Positions 27,226-36,810 of a DNA stretch of 64,000 nucleotides are shown here, one piece after another. Where the stretch lies: assembly GCF_004022215.1 (NCBI RefSeq), contig NZ_SAUZ01000024.1, positions 1 through 64,000 on the forward strand, read 5' to 3'. The notes beneath the pieces are model-generated. The model was given only the letters and a program-made list of their open reading frames with translations. It ran no database searches and was not told the DNA's origin. A program made the translations under genes and the position numbers. The stretch is from Paenirhodobacter populi (GTDB lineage Bacteria > Pseudomonadota > Alphaproteobacteria > Rhodobacterales > Rhodobacteraceae). Each line of letters starts with the position of its first letter. Positions within the stretch are counted from its first letter, which is position 1.

Positions 27226-27918
27226 TCAGGACCTGAGCCAGATCGCGTTTTCGCCGAGTTTGGCCACGAATGCCTCATGCGCCTGCGCCTCTTCTTCGGT
27301 AAGGCGCGGGGGCAGGGGGACGGGCCGGGGCCGCGGGCGCCATTCCTCGCTGATCGCGGTGGTGCGGTTGCGCGCGGGCTCGATCGTCAGGCCGAAGACG
27401 GGCTGACGGCCGCCGATCAGTTCCAGATAGACATCGGCAAGGATTTCCGAGTCGAGCAGCGCGCCGTGCAGCGTCCGCGACGAATTGTCGATGTTGAACC
27501 GCCGGCACAGGGCGTCGAGCGAGGCGGGCGAGCCCGGAAACTTGCGCCGCGCCATCATCAGCGTGTCGACCGCCCGGTCATCGGCGATCAGCGGCTTTTT
27601 CACCCAGCTCAGCTCGGCGTTCAGGAATTTCATGTCGAAGCTGGCGTTGTGGATCACCAGTTTGGAATCCGCGCCGATGAAATCCAGAAAATCCTGTGCG
27701 ATCGCGGCAAAGACGGGCTTGTCGGAGAGGAATTCGGCGCTCAGCCCGTGGACGTTGAAGGCCTCGGTCGGCATGTCGCGTTCGGGGTTGATATATTGGT
27801 GATAGGTGCGGCCCGTCGGCACGTGGTTGAACAGCTCCACCGCGCCGATTTCGACGATCCGGTCGCCCTCGCCGGGTTCAAAGCCGGTGGTTTCCGTATC
27901 GAGGACGATTTCACGCAT
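27226..27918 (-). CDS. dnaQ: DNA polymerase III epsilon subunit, proofreading exonuclease
   Basis: A 230-aa 3'-5' exonuclease of the DEDDh type. ExoI is LDTETTGF (Asp7, Glu9), ExoII HNASFDMKFLN, ExoIII HGALLDSEILADVYLEL. A Pro/Arg-rich linker and a C-terminal tail for alpha-subunit contact follow. Its start overlaps coaE by 8 bp. It is part of the dnaQ-coaE-aroE-maf series that flanks the origin in other alphaproteobacteria. Confidence 0.94.
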   Translation of the reverse strand: MREIVLDTETTGFEPGEGDRIVEIGAVELFNHVPTGRTYHQYINPERDMPTEAFNVHGLSAEFLSDKPVFAAIAQDFLDFIGADSKLVIHNASFDMKFLNAELSWVKKPLIADDRAVDTLMMARRKFPGSPASLDALCRRFNIDNSSRTLHGALLDSEILADVYLELIGGRQPVFGLTIEPARNRTTAISEEWRPRPRPVPLPPRLTEEEAQAHEAFVAKLGENAIWLRS

Positions 27919-28507
27919 GGCGGCTCCTGATGGTGCGGATCAGATCGCGCACGGCGGCGCGGGTTTCGTCCAGACTGTGCGTCTCGATCACATGATGCGC
28001 AAGGGTGCGCTTGCGGGCATCGGGCATCTGGCGCGACAGGATCAGGTCGAACTGTTCGCCCGTCATCGTGCCCCGCGCGAGCACCCGGTCTCGTTGCACC
28101 TCGGGCGCGGCGGTGACGACCAGAACGGCATCACATTCCGCATCCGCGCCGGTTTCATAGAGCAGCGGGATATCCAGAAGGATCAGATCGGCATCGGCAT
28201 GGGCCGCGATGAAAGCCTGGCGCGCGGCGGTGGTCAGCGGGTGGACGATGGATTCGAGCCGGGCGAGGGCGCCTTCCTGCGCCGCCAACGCGGTGCGCAG
28301 GCGGCTGCGGTCAACGGCGCCATCCAGCACCGCCTCAGGGAAGGCGGCGGCAATGGGCGCCACCGCCGCACCGCCCCGTGCGTAGAGTGCATGGACCGTG
28401 GCATCGGCATCCCAGACGGGGATGCCTTCATCCGCGAACATCTGCGCGGTGGTGGACTTGCCCATACCGATCGAGCCGGTCAGGCCCAGCAGGAACGGGC
28501 GGGTCAT
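27911..28507 (-). CDS. coaE: Dephospho-CoA kinase
   Basis: A 198-aa P-loop kinase for the last step of coenzyme A synthesis. The P-loop is LTGSIGMGKST (about 9-19). WDADATVHALY, LLDIPLLYETG and LSRQMPDARKRTLAHHVI (core SRQMPDARK) are family blocks. It overlaps aroE by 4 bp and dnaQ by 8 bp. Confidence 0.94.
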   Translation of the reverse strand: MTRPFLLGLTGSIGMGKSTTAQMFADEGIPVWDADATVHALYARGGAAVAPIAAAFPEAVLDGAVDRSRLRTALAAQEGALARLESIVHPLTTAARQAFIAAHADADLILLDIPLLYETGADAECDAVLVVTAAPEVQRDRVLARGTMTGEQFDLILSRQMPDARKRTLAHHVIETHSLDETRAAVRDLIRTIRSRHA

Positions 28508-29340
28508 TGACCCAGCACCGTCTGGCGCAGTTCGGGCGTGACCTCGGGCGTGCGGCCAAACCAGCGTTCGAACCCCGGCACGGCCTGATGCAGCAGCATG
28601 CCAAGGCCGTCGACCACCGTGCAGCCCCGCGCCGCCGCATCGGCCAGAAACGGGGTGATCAGCGGCGTATAGACGCAATCCGTCACCACCGCATCCGGGG
28701 GCAGCGCCGCCATCGGCACGCGATCACCGCCGCCGCCCATGCCGAGCGACGATGTATTCACCAGCGTCGCCACATCGGCCAGCATTGCGCCCACCGCGGC
28801 CCAGTCATGAACCCGGATCCGGTCGCCGAATTCAGCCTGCAAGGCCTCGGCCCGGGCGCGGGTGCGGTTGGCGATGCGCAACTCCGGCACTCCAGCGTCG
28901 AGCAGAGAGGCGACGATCGCCCGCGCCGCGCCGCCCGCCCCCAGAACCGCCGCCGGCCCCGCGTCGGCGCGCCAGAGCGGCGCGCCGGCATGCAGGTTGG
29001 CGATGAAGCCGTAGCCATCGGTATTGTCCGCGTGGATCGTGCCATCCGGCTGAAATGTCAGGGTATTCGCCGCACCGATCCGGGCGGCCCGGTCCGTCAC
29101 CGCATCGGCAAGGGCGAAGACCGCCTCCTTATGCGGAATGGTGACGTTGCAGCCGACGAAACCGGCCTTGGGCAGAGCGCGCAAAACCTCGGCCAGATCC
29201 TCGGGCGCGATCTGCATGGGGATATAGTGAGCGCGAATACCGTAACGGCGCAGCCAGAAGCCATGCACCGCCGGTGACAGCGAATGGCCGATCGGATTGC
29301 CGATGACTCCGGCCAGCGGGATGGCGGGATGCGCGGTCAT
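28504..29340 (-). CDS. aroE: Shikimate dehydrogenase
   Basis: A 278-aa NADPH-dependent enzyme of aromatic amino acid synthesis. GVIGNPIGHSLSP, GCNVTIPHKEAV (catalytic Lys), NTDGYGF, the NADP motif VLGAGGAARAI and NRTRARAE are all present. Overlaps maf and coaE by 4 bp each. Confidence 0.95.
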   Translation of the reverse strand: MTAHPAIPLAGVIGNPIGHSLSPAVHGFWLRRYGIRAHYIPMQIAPEDLAEVLRALPKAGFVGCNVTIPHKEAVFALADAVTDRAARIGAANTLTFQPDGTIHADNTDGYGFIANLHAGAPLWRADAGPAAVLGAGGAARAIVASLLDAGVPELRIANRTRARAEALQAEFGDRIRVHDWAAVGAMLADVATLVNTSSLGMGGGGDRVPMAALPPDAVVTDCVYTPLITPFLADAAARGCTVVDGLGMLLHQAVPGFERWFGRTPEVTPELRQTVLGQ

Positions 29341-29939
29341 GTTCTGATATCTCCCCGGATATGGAGCCAGTTGAGGAAGGGCAGCAGCGGCAACCCGAGG
29401 ACAGAGAAGTAATCCCCCTCGACGGCGGAAAACAACCGCACGCCTTCGGCCTCGAGCCGGTAGCAACCGACGGACCAGCGGATGTTCTCCCAGTTCTGGT
29501 TGACATAATCCTGAACGAACCCGTCCGACAGCCGGTGCATCGTCAGCCGCACCTCACCCACATGCCGCCAGATCGGCGTGCCGTCGCGGAACACCACCGC
29601 CGCCGACAGCAGCCGGTGCGTGCGGCCCGAAAGCGCGTGCAGATGTTCCACCGCCTGCTCGGGCGTCTCGGGTTTGGAAAATATCCGGCCTTTCAGCTCC
29701 AGCACCTGATCGGCCCCCAGCGTCATGACTCCGGGATTGCGGGCGGAGACCTTGGCCGCCTTCATTTCGGCGAGCGTATCGGCCACGTCGCGGGGATTGG
29801 CACCCTCGGCCAGAAGCGCGTCGCGGATCATCTCTTCATCGATGCGGGCAGGTTCCACCCGCAGCGACAGACCGGCATCGCGCAGCAGTTTCGCGCGGAT
29901 TTCCGAGCTTGAGGCAAGCAGAATGTCCGGTTCAGCCAT
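29337..29939 (-). CDS. maf: Maf-like nucleoside triphosphate pyrophosphatase
   Basis: A 200-aa Maf/HAM1-superfamily house-cleaning enzyme. It begins ILLASSSEIRAKLL and has the DQVLELKGRIFSKP and EGVRLFSAVEGDYFSVLGLPLLP regions. The exact substrate (dTTP/UTP or modified GTP) is not clear. A DnaA-like box overlaps its start codon. It is the first gene left of the putative origin, transcribed away from it. Confidence 0.9.
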   Translation of the reverse strand: MAEPDILLASSSEIRAKLLRDAGLSLRVEPARIDEEMIRDALLAEGANPRDVADTLAEMKAAKVSARNPGVMTLGADQVLELKGRIFSKPETPEQAVEHLHALSGRTHRLLSAAVVFRDGTPIWRHVGEVRLTMHRLSDGFVQDYVNQNWENIRWSVGCYRLEAEGVRLFSAVEGDYFSVLGLPLLPFLNWLHIRGDIRT

Positions 29940-30330
29940 GTGGAAAACTCCGGGAGGACTCAGGGGCGGGCGATGTGGATCGCACTGGGGACAGATTGTT
30001 TCCCACCGACCGACGCCGTTTTGTAGCGGAACGAAGAGCGTTTTTCCAGCTGTTGGCAGGGACTCCGGCAAGATGTGCATGACTCTGGCCGCCCACAGAA
30101 CGAAACGGGATTCCCGCGAAACTATCCACAGTTTTCGTTTTCGCAAGATTTTGAAATCATGGCCGAAACCGTGAAATCCACAGCCCATGCGACGGGAAGG
30201 CCGGATTTTGTCCACGCCGGGAACAATCTGTTGAAAAGTGATTTATCCCCACCATCCACAGGCCTTACATCATCATCATCTTTTCTTTTAAATATTTATC
30301 TTTAAGAAGTTGTCCGGCCCCGGAGGTGCG
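29940..30330. other. Probable chromosomal replication origin (oriC)
   Basis: A 390-bp gap between maf (leftward) and hemJ (rightward). DnaA-like nonamers are TTTTCCACA (29939-29947, minus), CTATCCACA (30122-30130), AAATCCACA (30174-30182), TTGTCCACG (30208-30216), and the adjacent TTATCCCCA (30243-30251) and CCATCCACA (30252-30260). An (ATC)4 run and a very AT-rich segment at 30281-30305 follow, a good unwinding element. Four GANTC sites lie within 29957-30112. The flanking order maf-aroE-coaE-dnaQ and rho-mnmE-mnmG-rsmG-parAB matches the Caulobacter-type origin region. No dnaA gene is in view. Confidence 0.7.
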
Positions 30331-30795
30331 ATGACCGACTTCCTTTTGATCCACTATCCTTGGGTGAAAGCCCTGCATGTGATTTCCGTGATCGCGTGGA
30401 TGGCGGGGCTGTTCTACCTGCCGAGGCTGTACGTTTATCATGTGGAAGGCCTGAAAAAGCGCGGCGTGGCGCCGGGATCCGAGATGGATCTGCTGTTTCG
30501 CCATCAGGAAAGGCTGCTGCTGCGGGCGATCATGAATCCGGCGATGATCGCCAGCTGGGTTTTCGGGCTGCTGCTGGTTGCAACGCCCGGTGTGGTGGAC
30601 TGGACGGCCGCCTGGCCCTGGGCGAAGGCGGCGGGGGTGATCGCGATGACGGCGTTCCACATGGGGCTGGCGCGGGCACGCAGAGGCTTTGCCGAAGGGG
30701 AGAACCGGCTGAGTGGCCGCCAGTGGCGGATGATGAACGAAATACCGACGGTTCTGATGATCGTCATCGTCATCGCCGTGATCGTGAAATTCTGA
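30331..30795 (+). CDS. hemJ: Protoporphyrinogen IX oxidase HemJ
   Basis: A 154-aa integral membrane protein with four helices that oxidises protoporphyrinogen IX in heme and chlorophyll synthesis. WVKALHVISVIAWMAGLFYLPRL contains the conserved helix-1 His (core ALHVISVIAWMAG), YVYHVE supplies the next, and FHMGLARARR and RMMNEIPT are family blocks. GGAGG 5 nt upstream fixes ATG 30331. It is the first gene right of the putative origin, where Caulobacter has hemE. Confidence 0.9.
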   Translation: MTDFLLIHYPWVKALHVISVIAWMAGLFYLPRLYVYHVEGLKKRGVAPGSEMDLLFRHQERLLLRAIMNPAMIASWVFGLLLVATPGVVDWTAAWPWAKAAGVIAMTAFHMGLARARRGFAEGENRLSGRQWRMMNEIPTVLMIVIVIAVIVKF

Positions 30796-30801
30796 CAGGC
30801 G

Positions 30802-30830
30802 TTGACTCGTGGCGGTTGCGGTCTTATCTG
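30802..30830 (+). promoter_or_regulatory. Candidate promoter of rho
   Basis: TTGACT (30802-30807), a 17-nt spacer and TATCTG (30825-30830), about 100 bp before the rho start. A GANTC (GACTC) site overlaps the -35, so CcrM-type methylation could touch it. Confidence 0.4.
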
Positions 30831-30930
30831 CAAGGTCAGCCCCGGTCGTCCGACCGAAAGGTTTCAGCACCAAATGACATGACGCAGCGCCGCCCATCGG
30901 GGCAGGCGCCCCTTTGCAGACGGGTATGCG

Positions 30931-32208
30931 ATGAGCACGGAAACGGAACGGTTGAATCTTGCGGATCTGAAGGCGAAAAGCCCGAAAGACCTGCTGGCGA
31001 TGGCCGAAGACTGGGAAATCGAGAACGCCTCGACCATGCGCAAGGGCGAGATGATGTTCTCGATCCTCAAGGAACATGCCGAGGATGGCGTCGAGATCGG
31101 CGGCGACGGCGTTCTTGAGGTTCTTCAGGACGGTTTCGGCTTCCTGCGTTCGACCGAGGCGAACTACCTCCCCGGTCCCGATGACATCTACGTCAGCCCC
31201 GAGATGATCCGGCAATATTCGCTGCGCACCGGCGATACGGTCGAGGGAATCATCCGCGCGCCGGGCGAGAACGAACGCTATTTCGCGCTGACCGCCGTCG
31301 AACGGATCAACTTCGAGGAGCCGGAGCGCGCGCGCCACAAGGTGGCCTTCGACAACCTCACGCCGCTGTATCCCGACGAACGGCTGAAGATGGAGATCGA
31401 GGATCCGACGCTGAAGGATAAATCGGCGCGGATCATCGACCTTGTGTCGCCGATCGGGAAGGGGCAGCGGTCGCTGATCGTGGCGCCGCCGCGCACGGGT
31501 AAGACGGTCCTGTTGCAGAACATCGCCCATTCGATCGAACGCAACCACCCGGAATGCTATCTGATCGTGCTGCTGATCGACGAGCGGCCCGAGGAAGTGA
31601 CCGACATGCAGCGCTCGGTGCGGGGCGAGGTGATTTCCTCGACCTTCGACGAGCCGGCTTCGCGCCACGTGGCGGTTGCGGAGATGGTGATCGAGAAGGC
31701 CAAGCGGCTGGTTGAGCACAAGCGCGACGTGGTGATTTTGCTCGACTCGATCACGCGGCTCGGGCGGGCCTACAACACCGTCGTGCCGTCGTCCGGCAAG
31801 GTGCTGACCGGCGGTGTGGACGCAAATGCGCTGCAACGGCCGAAGCGCTTCTTCGGTGCCGCGCGGAATATCGAGGAAGGCGGCTCGCTGACCATCATCG
31901 CCACCGCGCTGATCGACACCGGATCGCGGATGGACGAGGTGATCTTTGAAGAATTCAAGGGCACCGGCAACTCGGAAATCGTGCTCGACCGCAAGGTGGC
32001 GGACAAGCGTGTCTTCCCGGCGATGGACATCCTCAAATCCGGCACGCGGAAAGAGGAATTGCTGGTCGATTCCAAGGACTTGCAGAAGACCTATCTGCTG
32101 CGCCGCATTCTGAACCCGATGGGCACCACGGATGCGATCGAATTCCTGATTTCCAAGCTGAAACAGACGAAATCCAACGCGGAATTCTTCGATTCCATGA
32201 ACGGCTGA
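30931..32208 (+). CDS. rho: Transcription termination factor Rho
   Basis: A 425-aa hexameric RNA helicase. The N-terminal SAP-like part begins [23 protein letters not shown] (core [13 protein letters not shown]). The RNA-binding cold-shock fold has [12 protein letters not shown] and [16 protein letters not shown]. The ATPase has P-loop [25 protein letters not shown], and the [14 protein letters not shown] and [20 protein letters not shown] blocks. Full length. 15 bp before mnmE. Confidence 0.97.
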   Translation: MSTETERLNLADLKAKSPKDLLAMAEDWEIENASTMRKGEMMFSILKEHAEDGVEIGGDGVLEVLQDGFGFLRSTEANYLPGPDDIYVSPEMIRQYSLRTGDTVEGIIRAPGENERYFALTAVERINFEEPERARHKVAFDNLTPLYPDERLKMEIEDPTLKDKSARIIDLVSPIGKGQRSLIVAPPRTGKTVLLQNIAHSIERNHPECYLIVLLIDERPEEVTDMQRSVRGEVISSTFDEPASRHVAVAEMVIEKAKRLVEHKRDVVILLDSITRLGRAYNTVVPSSGKVLTGGVDANALQRPKRFFGAARNIEEGGSLTIIATALIDTGSRMDEVIFEEFKGTGNSEIVLDRKVADKRVFPAMDILKSGTRKEELLVDSKDLQKTYLLRRILNPMGTTDAIEFLISKLKQTKSNAEFFDSMNG

Positions 32209-32223
32209 CGCCCGGAGGGGCAA

Positions 32224-33507
32224 ATGGAGACGATCTTTGCCCTGGCGACGGCCCGCGGAAAGGCGGGCGTCGCCGTTATTCGTATCTCCGGGGCGCTGGC
32301 GTGGGAGGCGGCTGGCCGTCTGGCGGGGCGCCTGCCGGAGCCGCGCGTCGCCGGCCTGCGGCATCTGCGGCTGGACGGGGAGACGCTGGACGAGGCGGTG
32401 GTGATCTGCTTCGCGGAAGGTGCGAGTTTCACGGGGGAAGAGGTCGCCGAGCTGCATCTGCATGGTGCCATGGCGACGGTGACCGCCGTTCTGCGTGCGC
32501 TTTCGGGGATGGAGGGGCTGCGGCTGGCGGAACCGGGGGAATTCACCCGGCGCGCGCTGGAAAATGGCCGGCTGGATCTTGCGCAGGTCGAGGGCCTGTC
32601 GGATCTGATTGAGTCCGAAACAGAATCACAACGAAAACAAGCACTTGCCGTTCTTTCCGGGGCGGTCGGAACGATGGTCGAGGGCTGGCGGGCAAAGCTG
32701 GTGCGGGCCGCGGCATTGCTTGAAGCGACGATTGATTTCGTGGATGAGGATGTTCCGGTCGATGTGACGCCGGAAGTGATTGAATTGATCGACGATCTGC
32801 GCCGCGATCTTCGGTGGGAAATGGATCGCAGCGGCGCGGCAGAACGCATTCGCGAAGGATTCGAAGTCGCGATCGTGGGCCGTCCGAATGCCGGAAAATC
32901 CACACTTCTCAATATGTTGGCGGGACGGGAAGCGGCTATCACCTCGGAAATCGCGGGCACGACCCGCGATGTGATCGAGGTGCGGATGGATCTTGGCGGT
33001 CTCGCGGTGACGCTTCTGGATACGGCGGGCCTGCGTGAGACCGCTGATGTGGTGGAAGCGATTGGGGTCGAGCGCGCTGTTCAGCGCGCGCAGGGTGCGG
33101 ATCTGCGGATTTTTCTTCTGGATGATGCGGATGTGCCGATGATTGCGCCCAAGCCGGATGATCTGATCGTGTTTGGCAAGGCGGATTTGCGGTCAGTGGA
33201 TGGCTTTGCGATTTCCGGAAAGACGGGCGAGGGGCTTGATCGGCTGATCGCTGAAGTGACGGCAATACTGGCCAATCGCGCGGCAGGTGCCGGTGTCATG
33301 AGTCGGGAACGTCATCGCGCCGCCCTGTCACGCGCATTTGATGCTTTGGATTCGGCGCGGAATGAGGTATTGCGCGGCACCGAGAGGGCAGAACTGGCGG
33401 CGGAATCGCTAAGGCAGGCTCTGCGGGCGCTGGAAGCTCTTGTCGGACATGTGGATGTCGAACATCTTCTTGACGAGATTTTTGCGAGTTTTTGCATCGG
33501 GAAGTGA
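32224..33507 (+). CDS. mnmE: tRNA modification GTPase MnmE
   Basis: A 427-aa GTPase that with MnmG installs the cmnm5 group on U34. The N-terminal tetrahydrofolate-binding domain opens [20 protein letters not shown] (core [14 protein letters not shown]). The helical part surrounds a G domain with P-loop [12 protein letters not shown], the [13 protein letters not shown] switch and LDTAGLRET. It ends with the invariant CIGK tetrapeptide. GGAGGGGCAA precedes ATG 32224. It is 12 bp from mnmG. Confidence 0.96.
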   Translation: METIFALATARGKAGVAVIRISGALAWEAAGRLAGRLPEPRVAGLRHLRLDGETLDEAVVICFAEGASFTGEEVAELHLHGAMATVTAVLRALSGMEGLRLAEPGEFTRRALENGRLDLAQVEGLSDLIESETESQRKQALAVLSGAVGTMVEGWRAKLVRAAALLEATIDFVDEDVPVDVTPEVIELIDDLRRDLRWEMDRSGAAERIREGFEVAIVGRPNAGKSTLLNMLAGREAAITSEIAGTTRDVIEVRMDLGGLAVTLLDTAGLRETADVVEAIGVERAVQRAQGADLRIFLLDDADVPMIAPKPDDLIVFGKADLRSVDGFAISGKTGEGLDRLIAEVTAILANRAAGAGVMSRERHRAALSRAFDALDSARNEVLRGTERAELAAESLRQALRALEALVGHVDVEHLLDEIFASFCIGK

Positions 33508-33511
33508 GGAG

Positions 33512-33527
33512 TGTTTCACGTGAAACA
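33512..33527. promoter_or_regulatory. parS site 1
   Basis: TGTTTCACGTGAAACA, a perfect 16-bp palindrome identical to the widespread ParB-binding parS core. It covers the mnmG translation start region. parA and parB are 2.5-4 kb downstream. Confidence 0.93.
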
Positions 33528-35382
33528 TTTTGACGTCATCGTTGTCGGCGGCGGTCATGCCGGGACCGAGGCGGCGCATGGCTCGGCCCGTATGGGTGCG
33601 GAAACGGCGCTGGTCACCTTGCGTCGCGATGCAATCGGGGTGATGTCCTGCAATCCGGCGATCGGTGGGCTGGGTAAGGGGCATCTGGTTCGGGAAATCG
33701 ATGCGCTGGATGGCGTGATGGGCCGTGCGGCGGATTTTGCCGGGATCCAGTTCCGGCTGTTGAATCGCCGCAAGGGACCGGCGGTGCAGGGACCCCGGAC
33801 TCAGGCAGACCGCAAGCTTTATCGCGAAGCGATGCAAAAACTGACCGACGATCAACCACACCTGACGGTGATTGAGGGTGAGGTCGCGGATCTGATCGTG
33901 ACCGAAGGAAAGGTTTCAGGCGTTATCCTGGCCGATGGCAGTCAGCTGGCGGCGGGTGGCATTGTGCTGACGACGGGGACCTTCCTGAATGGTGTGATCC
34001 ATATCGGCGACCGGCAGAAGCCGGGCGGGCGAATTGGAGATCAGCCGTCGGTTGCACTGGCGGCCCGGTTGCGCGATCTATCCTTGCCACTGGGGCGGCT
34101 CAAGACCGGCACCCCGCCGCGTCTGGATGGGAAGACGATTCGCTGGGATATCCTGGATAGCCAGCCTGGTGACGACGATCCGGAAATGTTCAGCTTTCTG
34201 CATGACAAGCCATTCGTCAGGCAGGTTTCCTGCGGAATCACGCACACGAACGAACAGACGCACGACATCATCCGAGAAAACCTTAATCGTTCGGCAATGT
34301 ATGGTGGGCATATTTCGGGCGTCGGGCCGCGCTATTGCCCGTCGATCGAGGACAAGGTTGTCCGCTTCGCGGATAAGAATGCGCATCAGGTCTTTCTGGA
34401 GCCCGAGGGGCTGGATGACGATACCATTTACCCCAACGGGGTTTCGACTTCGCTGCCCGAGGATGTGCAGGAACGCTATATCCGGTCGATTCGTGGTCTT
34501 GAAAATGTCCGGATCCTGCAGCCGGGCTATGCGATTGAATATGATTTCGTCGATCCGCGCGCATTGAAGCCGACGTTGGAGTTGCGCGACCTGCCGGGTC
34601 TGTATCTGGCGGGCCAGATCAATGGCACGACCGGGTATGAAGAAGCCGCCGCTCAGGGGCTTGTTGCCGGCCTGAATGCGGCGCTGTGCGTTCAATCGCG
34701 CGATCCGATGATCTTCAGCCGGACCAGCAGCTATATCGGGGTCATGATCGACGATCTGGTGACCCGTGGCGTGTCCGAACCCTACCGGATGTTCACATCG
34801 CGTGCGGAGTTCCGGCTTTCTCTGCGCGCAGATAACGCGGACCAGCGCCTGACGGGCGTGGGACTCGCGCTTGGATGCGTTGGGGAGGAACGGCGGCGGA
34901 GCTTTTCCGACAAGATGGAGAGGCTTTCCGCGGGCAAGGATCTTCTCGCGTCGATCGTTCTGACGCCGAAAGAAGCCGCGTTGCGGGGTCTGCGGGTCAA
35001 TCAGGATGGCGCTAAAAGGAGCGCCTATTCGCTTTTGTCCTTCCCTGATATCGATTTCAGCCAACTCGCGGCCGTTATCCCTGAACTTGGGGCGATGGAT
35101 CCGAAAATCGGTGAGCAACTTGCGCGGGACGCACTCTATGCGCATTATATCATCCGGCAGGAAAACGATATCGCCGCGCTCAAGCGTGATGAGGATTGGG
35201 TGATTCCGGACGATTTCGATTACTCCGCGCTTTCGGGCTTGTCGAACGAGCTGAAGCTCAAGCTTGGCCGGGCGCGACCGCAGACATTGGCTCAGGCGGG
35301 ACGGATTGACGGAATGACGCCCGCGGCGCTCGCGCTGATTCTTGCGCGGCTGCGGCAGGGTAGGCGGGCTGCGATCGCATGA
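33520..35382 (+). CDS. mnmG: tRNA uridine 5-carboxymethylaminomethyl modification enzyme MnmG
   Basis: FAD-binding partner of MnmE, 620 aa from GTG 33520 ([19 protein letters not shown]). I prefer this GTG because AGGAG (33507-33511) is 8 nt upstream; the earlier GTG at 33511 overlaps that Shine-Dalgarno sequence. Family blocks are [22 protein letters not shown] (core [13 protein letters not shown]), [44 protein letters not shown] and [16 protein letters not shown]. The parS palindrome spans the start. ATGA overlap with rsmG. Confidence 0.95.
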   Translation: MKHFDVIVVGGGHAGTEAAHGSARMGAETALVTLRRDAIGVMSCNPAIGGLGKGHLVREIDALDGVMGRAADFAGIQFRLLNRRKGPAVQGPRTQADRKLYREAMQKLTDDQPHLTVIEGEVADLIVTEGKVSGVILADGSQLAAGGIVLTTGTFLNGVIHIGDRQKPGGRIGDQPSVALAARLRDLSLPLGRLKTGTPPRLDGKTIRWDILDSQPGDDDPEMFSFLHDKPFVRQVSCGITHTNEQTHDIIRENLNRSAMYGGHISGVGPRYCPSIEDKVVRFADKNAHQVFLEPEGLDDDTIYPNGVSTSLPEDVQERYIRSIRGLENVRILQPGYAIEYDFVDPRALKPTLELRDLPGLYLAGQINGTTGYEEAAAQGLVAGLNAALCVQSRDPMIFSRTSSYIGVMIDDLVTRGVSEPYRMFTSRAEFRLSLRADNADQRLTGVGLALGCVGEERRRSFSDKMERLSAGKDLLASIVLTPKEAALRGLRVNQDGAKRSAYSLLSFPDIDFSQLAAVIPELGAMDPKIGEQLARDALYAHYIIRQENDIAALKRDEDWVIPDDFDYSALSGLSNELKLKLGRARPQTLAQAGRIDGMTPAALALILARLRQGRRAAIA

Positions 35383-36002
35383 GCGAAAAGGCCGAATTTC
35401 TGAAATCCGTGGATGTTTCACGTGAAACATTGGAGCGTCTTGAGGGGTTTGAACAGCTCCTGATCAAATGGAATGGGGCGATCAATCTGGTCTCGCCGCA
35501 TACGATCAGGCAAATCTGGAGCCGTCACTTCCTTGATTCCGCTCAGATTTTCGATCTGTCAGAGGGACGGAGTGGCCTTTGGATGGATATTGGCAGTGGC
35601 GGGGGATTTCCGGGGCTGATCGTGGCCATTCTGGCGGCGGAGAAACGTCCGGACCTATCGGTTATGCTGGTTGAGAGCGATCGCCGAAAGGCGGCATTTC
35701 TGACGACGGCCGCCGTGAAGCTCGGCCTCAAGGTGACCGTCAAAGCCGATCGGATCGAGGCACTGCCGCCAGCCAATTGCGACATTCTCAGCGCCCGGGC
35801 CTTGGCGCCGCTGTCGGACCTTCTGGGATATGCTGCGCGACATCTTGCGAAGGATGGCATTTGTCTTTTCCCAAAAGGCATCCGGTGGCGGGATGAGCTT
35901 GCCGAGGCCGCGAAAAACTGGTCATTCTCCCATGAACAGTTTCCAAGCCTTACCGACAAAGACGCCGTGATCCTGAAGATGAAAGAGCCCGTCCATGTCT
36001 GA
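35379..36002 (+). CDS. rsmG: 16S rRNA (guanine527-N7)-methyltransferase
   Basis: A 207-aa SAM-dependent GidB/RsmG enzyme methylating G527 near the decoding site. The SAM motif is [29 protein letters not shown] and [12 protein letters not shown] are characteristic. A parS palindrome lies in its codons 12-17 (VSRET). Its end overlaps parA by 8 bp, so rsmG-parA-parB read as one unit. Confidence 0.95.
   Translation: MSEKAEFLKSVDVSRETLERLEGFEQLLIKWNGAINLVSPHTIRQIWSRHFLDSAQIFDLSEGRSGLWMDIGSGGGFPGLIVAILAAEKRPDLSVMLVESDRRKAAFLTTAAVKLGLKVTVKADRIEALPPANCDILSARALAPLSDLLGYAARHLAKDGICLFPKGIRWRDELAEAAKNWSFSHEQFPSLTDKDAVILKMKEPVHV
35414..35429. promoter_or_regulatory. parS site 2
   Basis: A second perfect TGTTTCACGTGAAACA palindrome, inside the rsmG coding region, 1.9 kb from the first. 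Two sites within 2 kb beside parAB support a ParB loading centromere here. Confidence 0.93.
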
Positions 36003-36807
36003 TCCGCTGCGTCAAAGGCGATCCAGAATTGTCGCGGTCACCAACCAGAAGGGTGGGGTGGGCAAGACCACGACGGCGATCAACCTGGCCGCGGCGCTGA
36101 TCGAACACGGTAAGCGCGTGATTCTCGTCGATCTGGACCCGCAGGGAAATGCGTCGACCGGACTGGGGATTGAGCCGGACAGCCGCGATTTCACCAGCTA
36201 TGACCTGCTGATAGATGCTGTGCCGCTTGCCTCGGTCATTCAGAAGACTGCGATTGACGGTTTGATGATCTGTCCGGCGACCACCGATCTGTCCTCGGCA
36301 GATATGGAGCTGGTTTCGAACGAAAAGCGCAGCTTTCTGCTGCACGATTCGCTCCGCCAGCCTTTGGTCGATGACCTTGATGTAGACTATATCTTGATAG
36401 ATTGTCCGCCGTCCCTCAACCAGTTGACGGTCAATGCGATGGTTGCGGCCGATTCGGTGCTTGTGCCGTTGCAGGCGGAGTTCTTTGCGCTCGAAGGTCT
36501 GTCGCAACTGATGCTGACGGTGCGCGAGGTTCGCCAATCCGCCAATCCGGACCTGCGGATCGACGGAATCGTGCTGACAATGTATGATGTGCGCAACAAC
36601 CTTTCGCAACAGGTCGAGGCAGATGCCCGCGCGACCCTGGGCGAACTGGTATTCCGGACGATGATTCCGCGCAATGTCCGCGTATCCGAGGCGCCGTCCT
36701 ATGCGATGCCGGTTCTGAGCTACGATTCCTCCTCGCGCGGGGCCGAAGCCTATCGGGCCTTGGCGCGCGAATTCCTTGCCCATCATGCGGCGCAGACGAA
36801 GGGATAA
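35995..36807 (+). CDS. parA: Chromosome partitioning ATPase ParA
   Basis: A 270-aa Walker-type ATPase with the deviant P-loop TNQKGGVGKTTTAINLAAAL, Walker A' VDLDPQGNASTGLG and Walker B YILIDCPPSLN. It forms DNA-bound gradients that move ParB-parS complexes. The chromosomal (Soj-like) form lacks an N-terminal DNA-binding domain. 3 bp from parB. Confidence 0.95.
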   Translation: MSDPLRQRRSRIVAVTNQKGGVGKTTTAINLAAALIEHGKRVILVDLDPQGNASTGLGIEPDSRDFTSYDLLIDAVPLASVIQKTAIDGLMICPATTDLSSADMELVSNEKRSFLLHDSLRQPLVDDLDVDYILIDCPPSLNQLTVNAMVAADSVLVPLQAEFFALEGLSQLMLTVREVRQSANPDLRIDGIVLTMYDVRNNLSQQVEADARATLGELVFRTMIPRNVRVSEAPSYAMPVLSYDSSSRGAEAYRALAREFLAHHAAQTKG

Positions 36808-36810
36808 AAG

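Noticed and set aside
30281-30305. CtrA-type sites (TTAA-N7-TTAA) in the putative origin
   Set aside because: Two TTAA words occur at 30288 and 30302, but the spacing is 10, not 7. I do not call CtrA binding.
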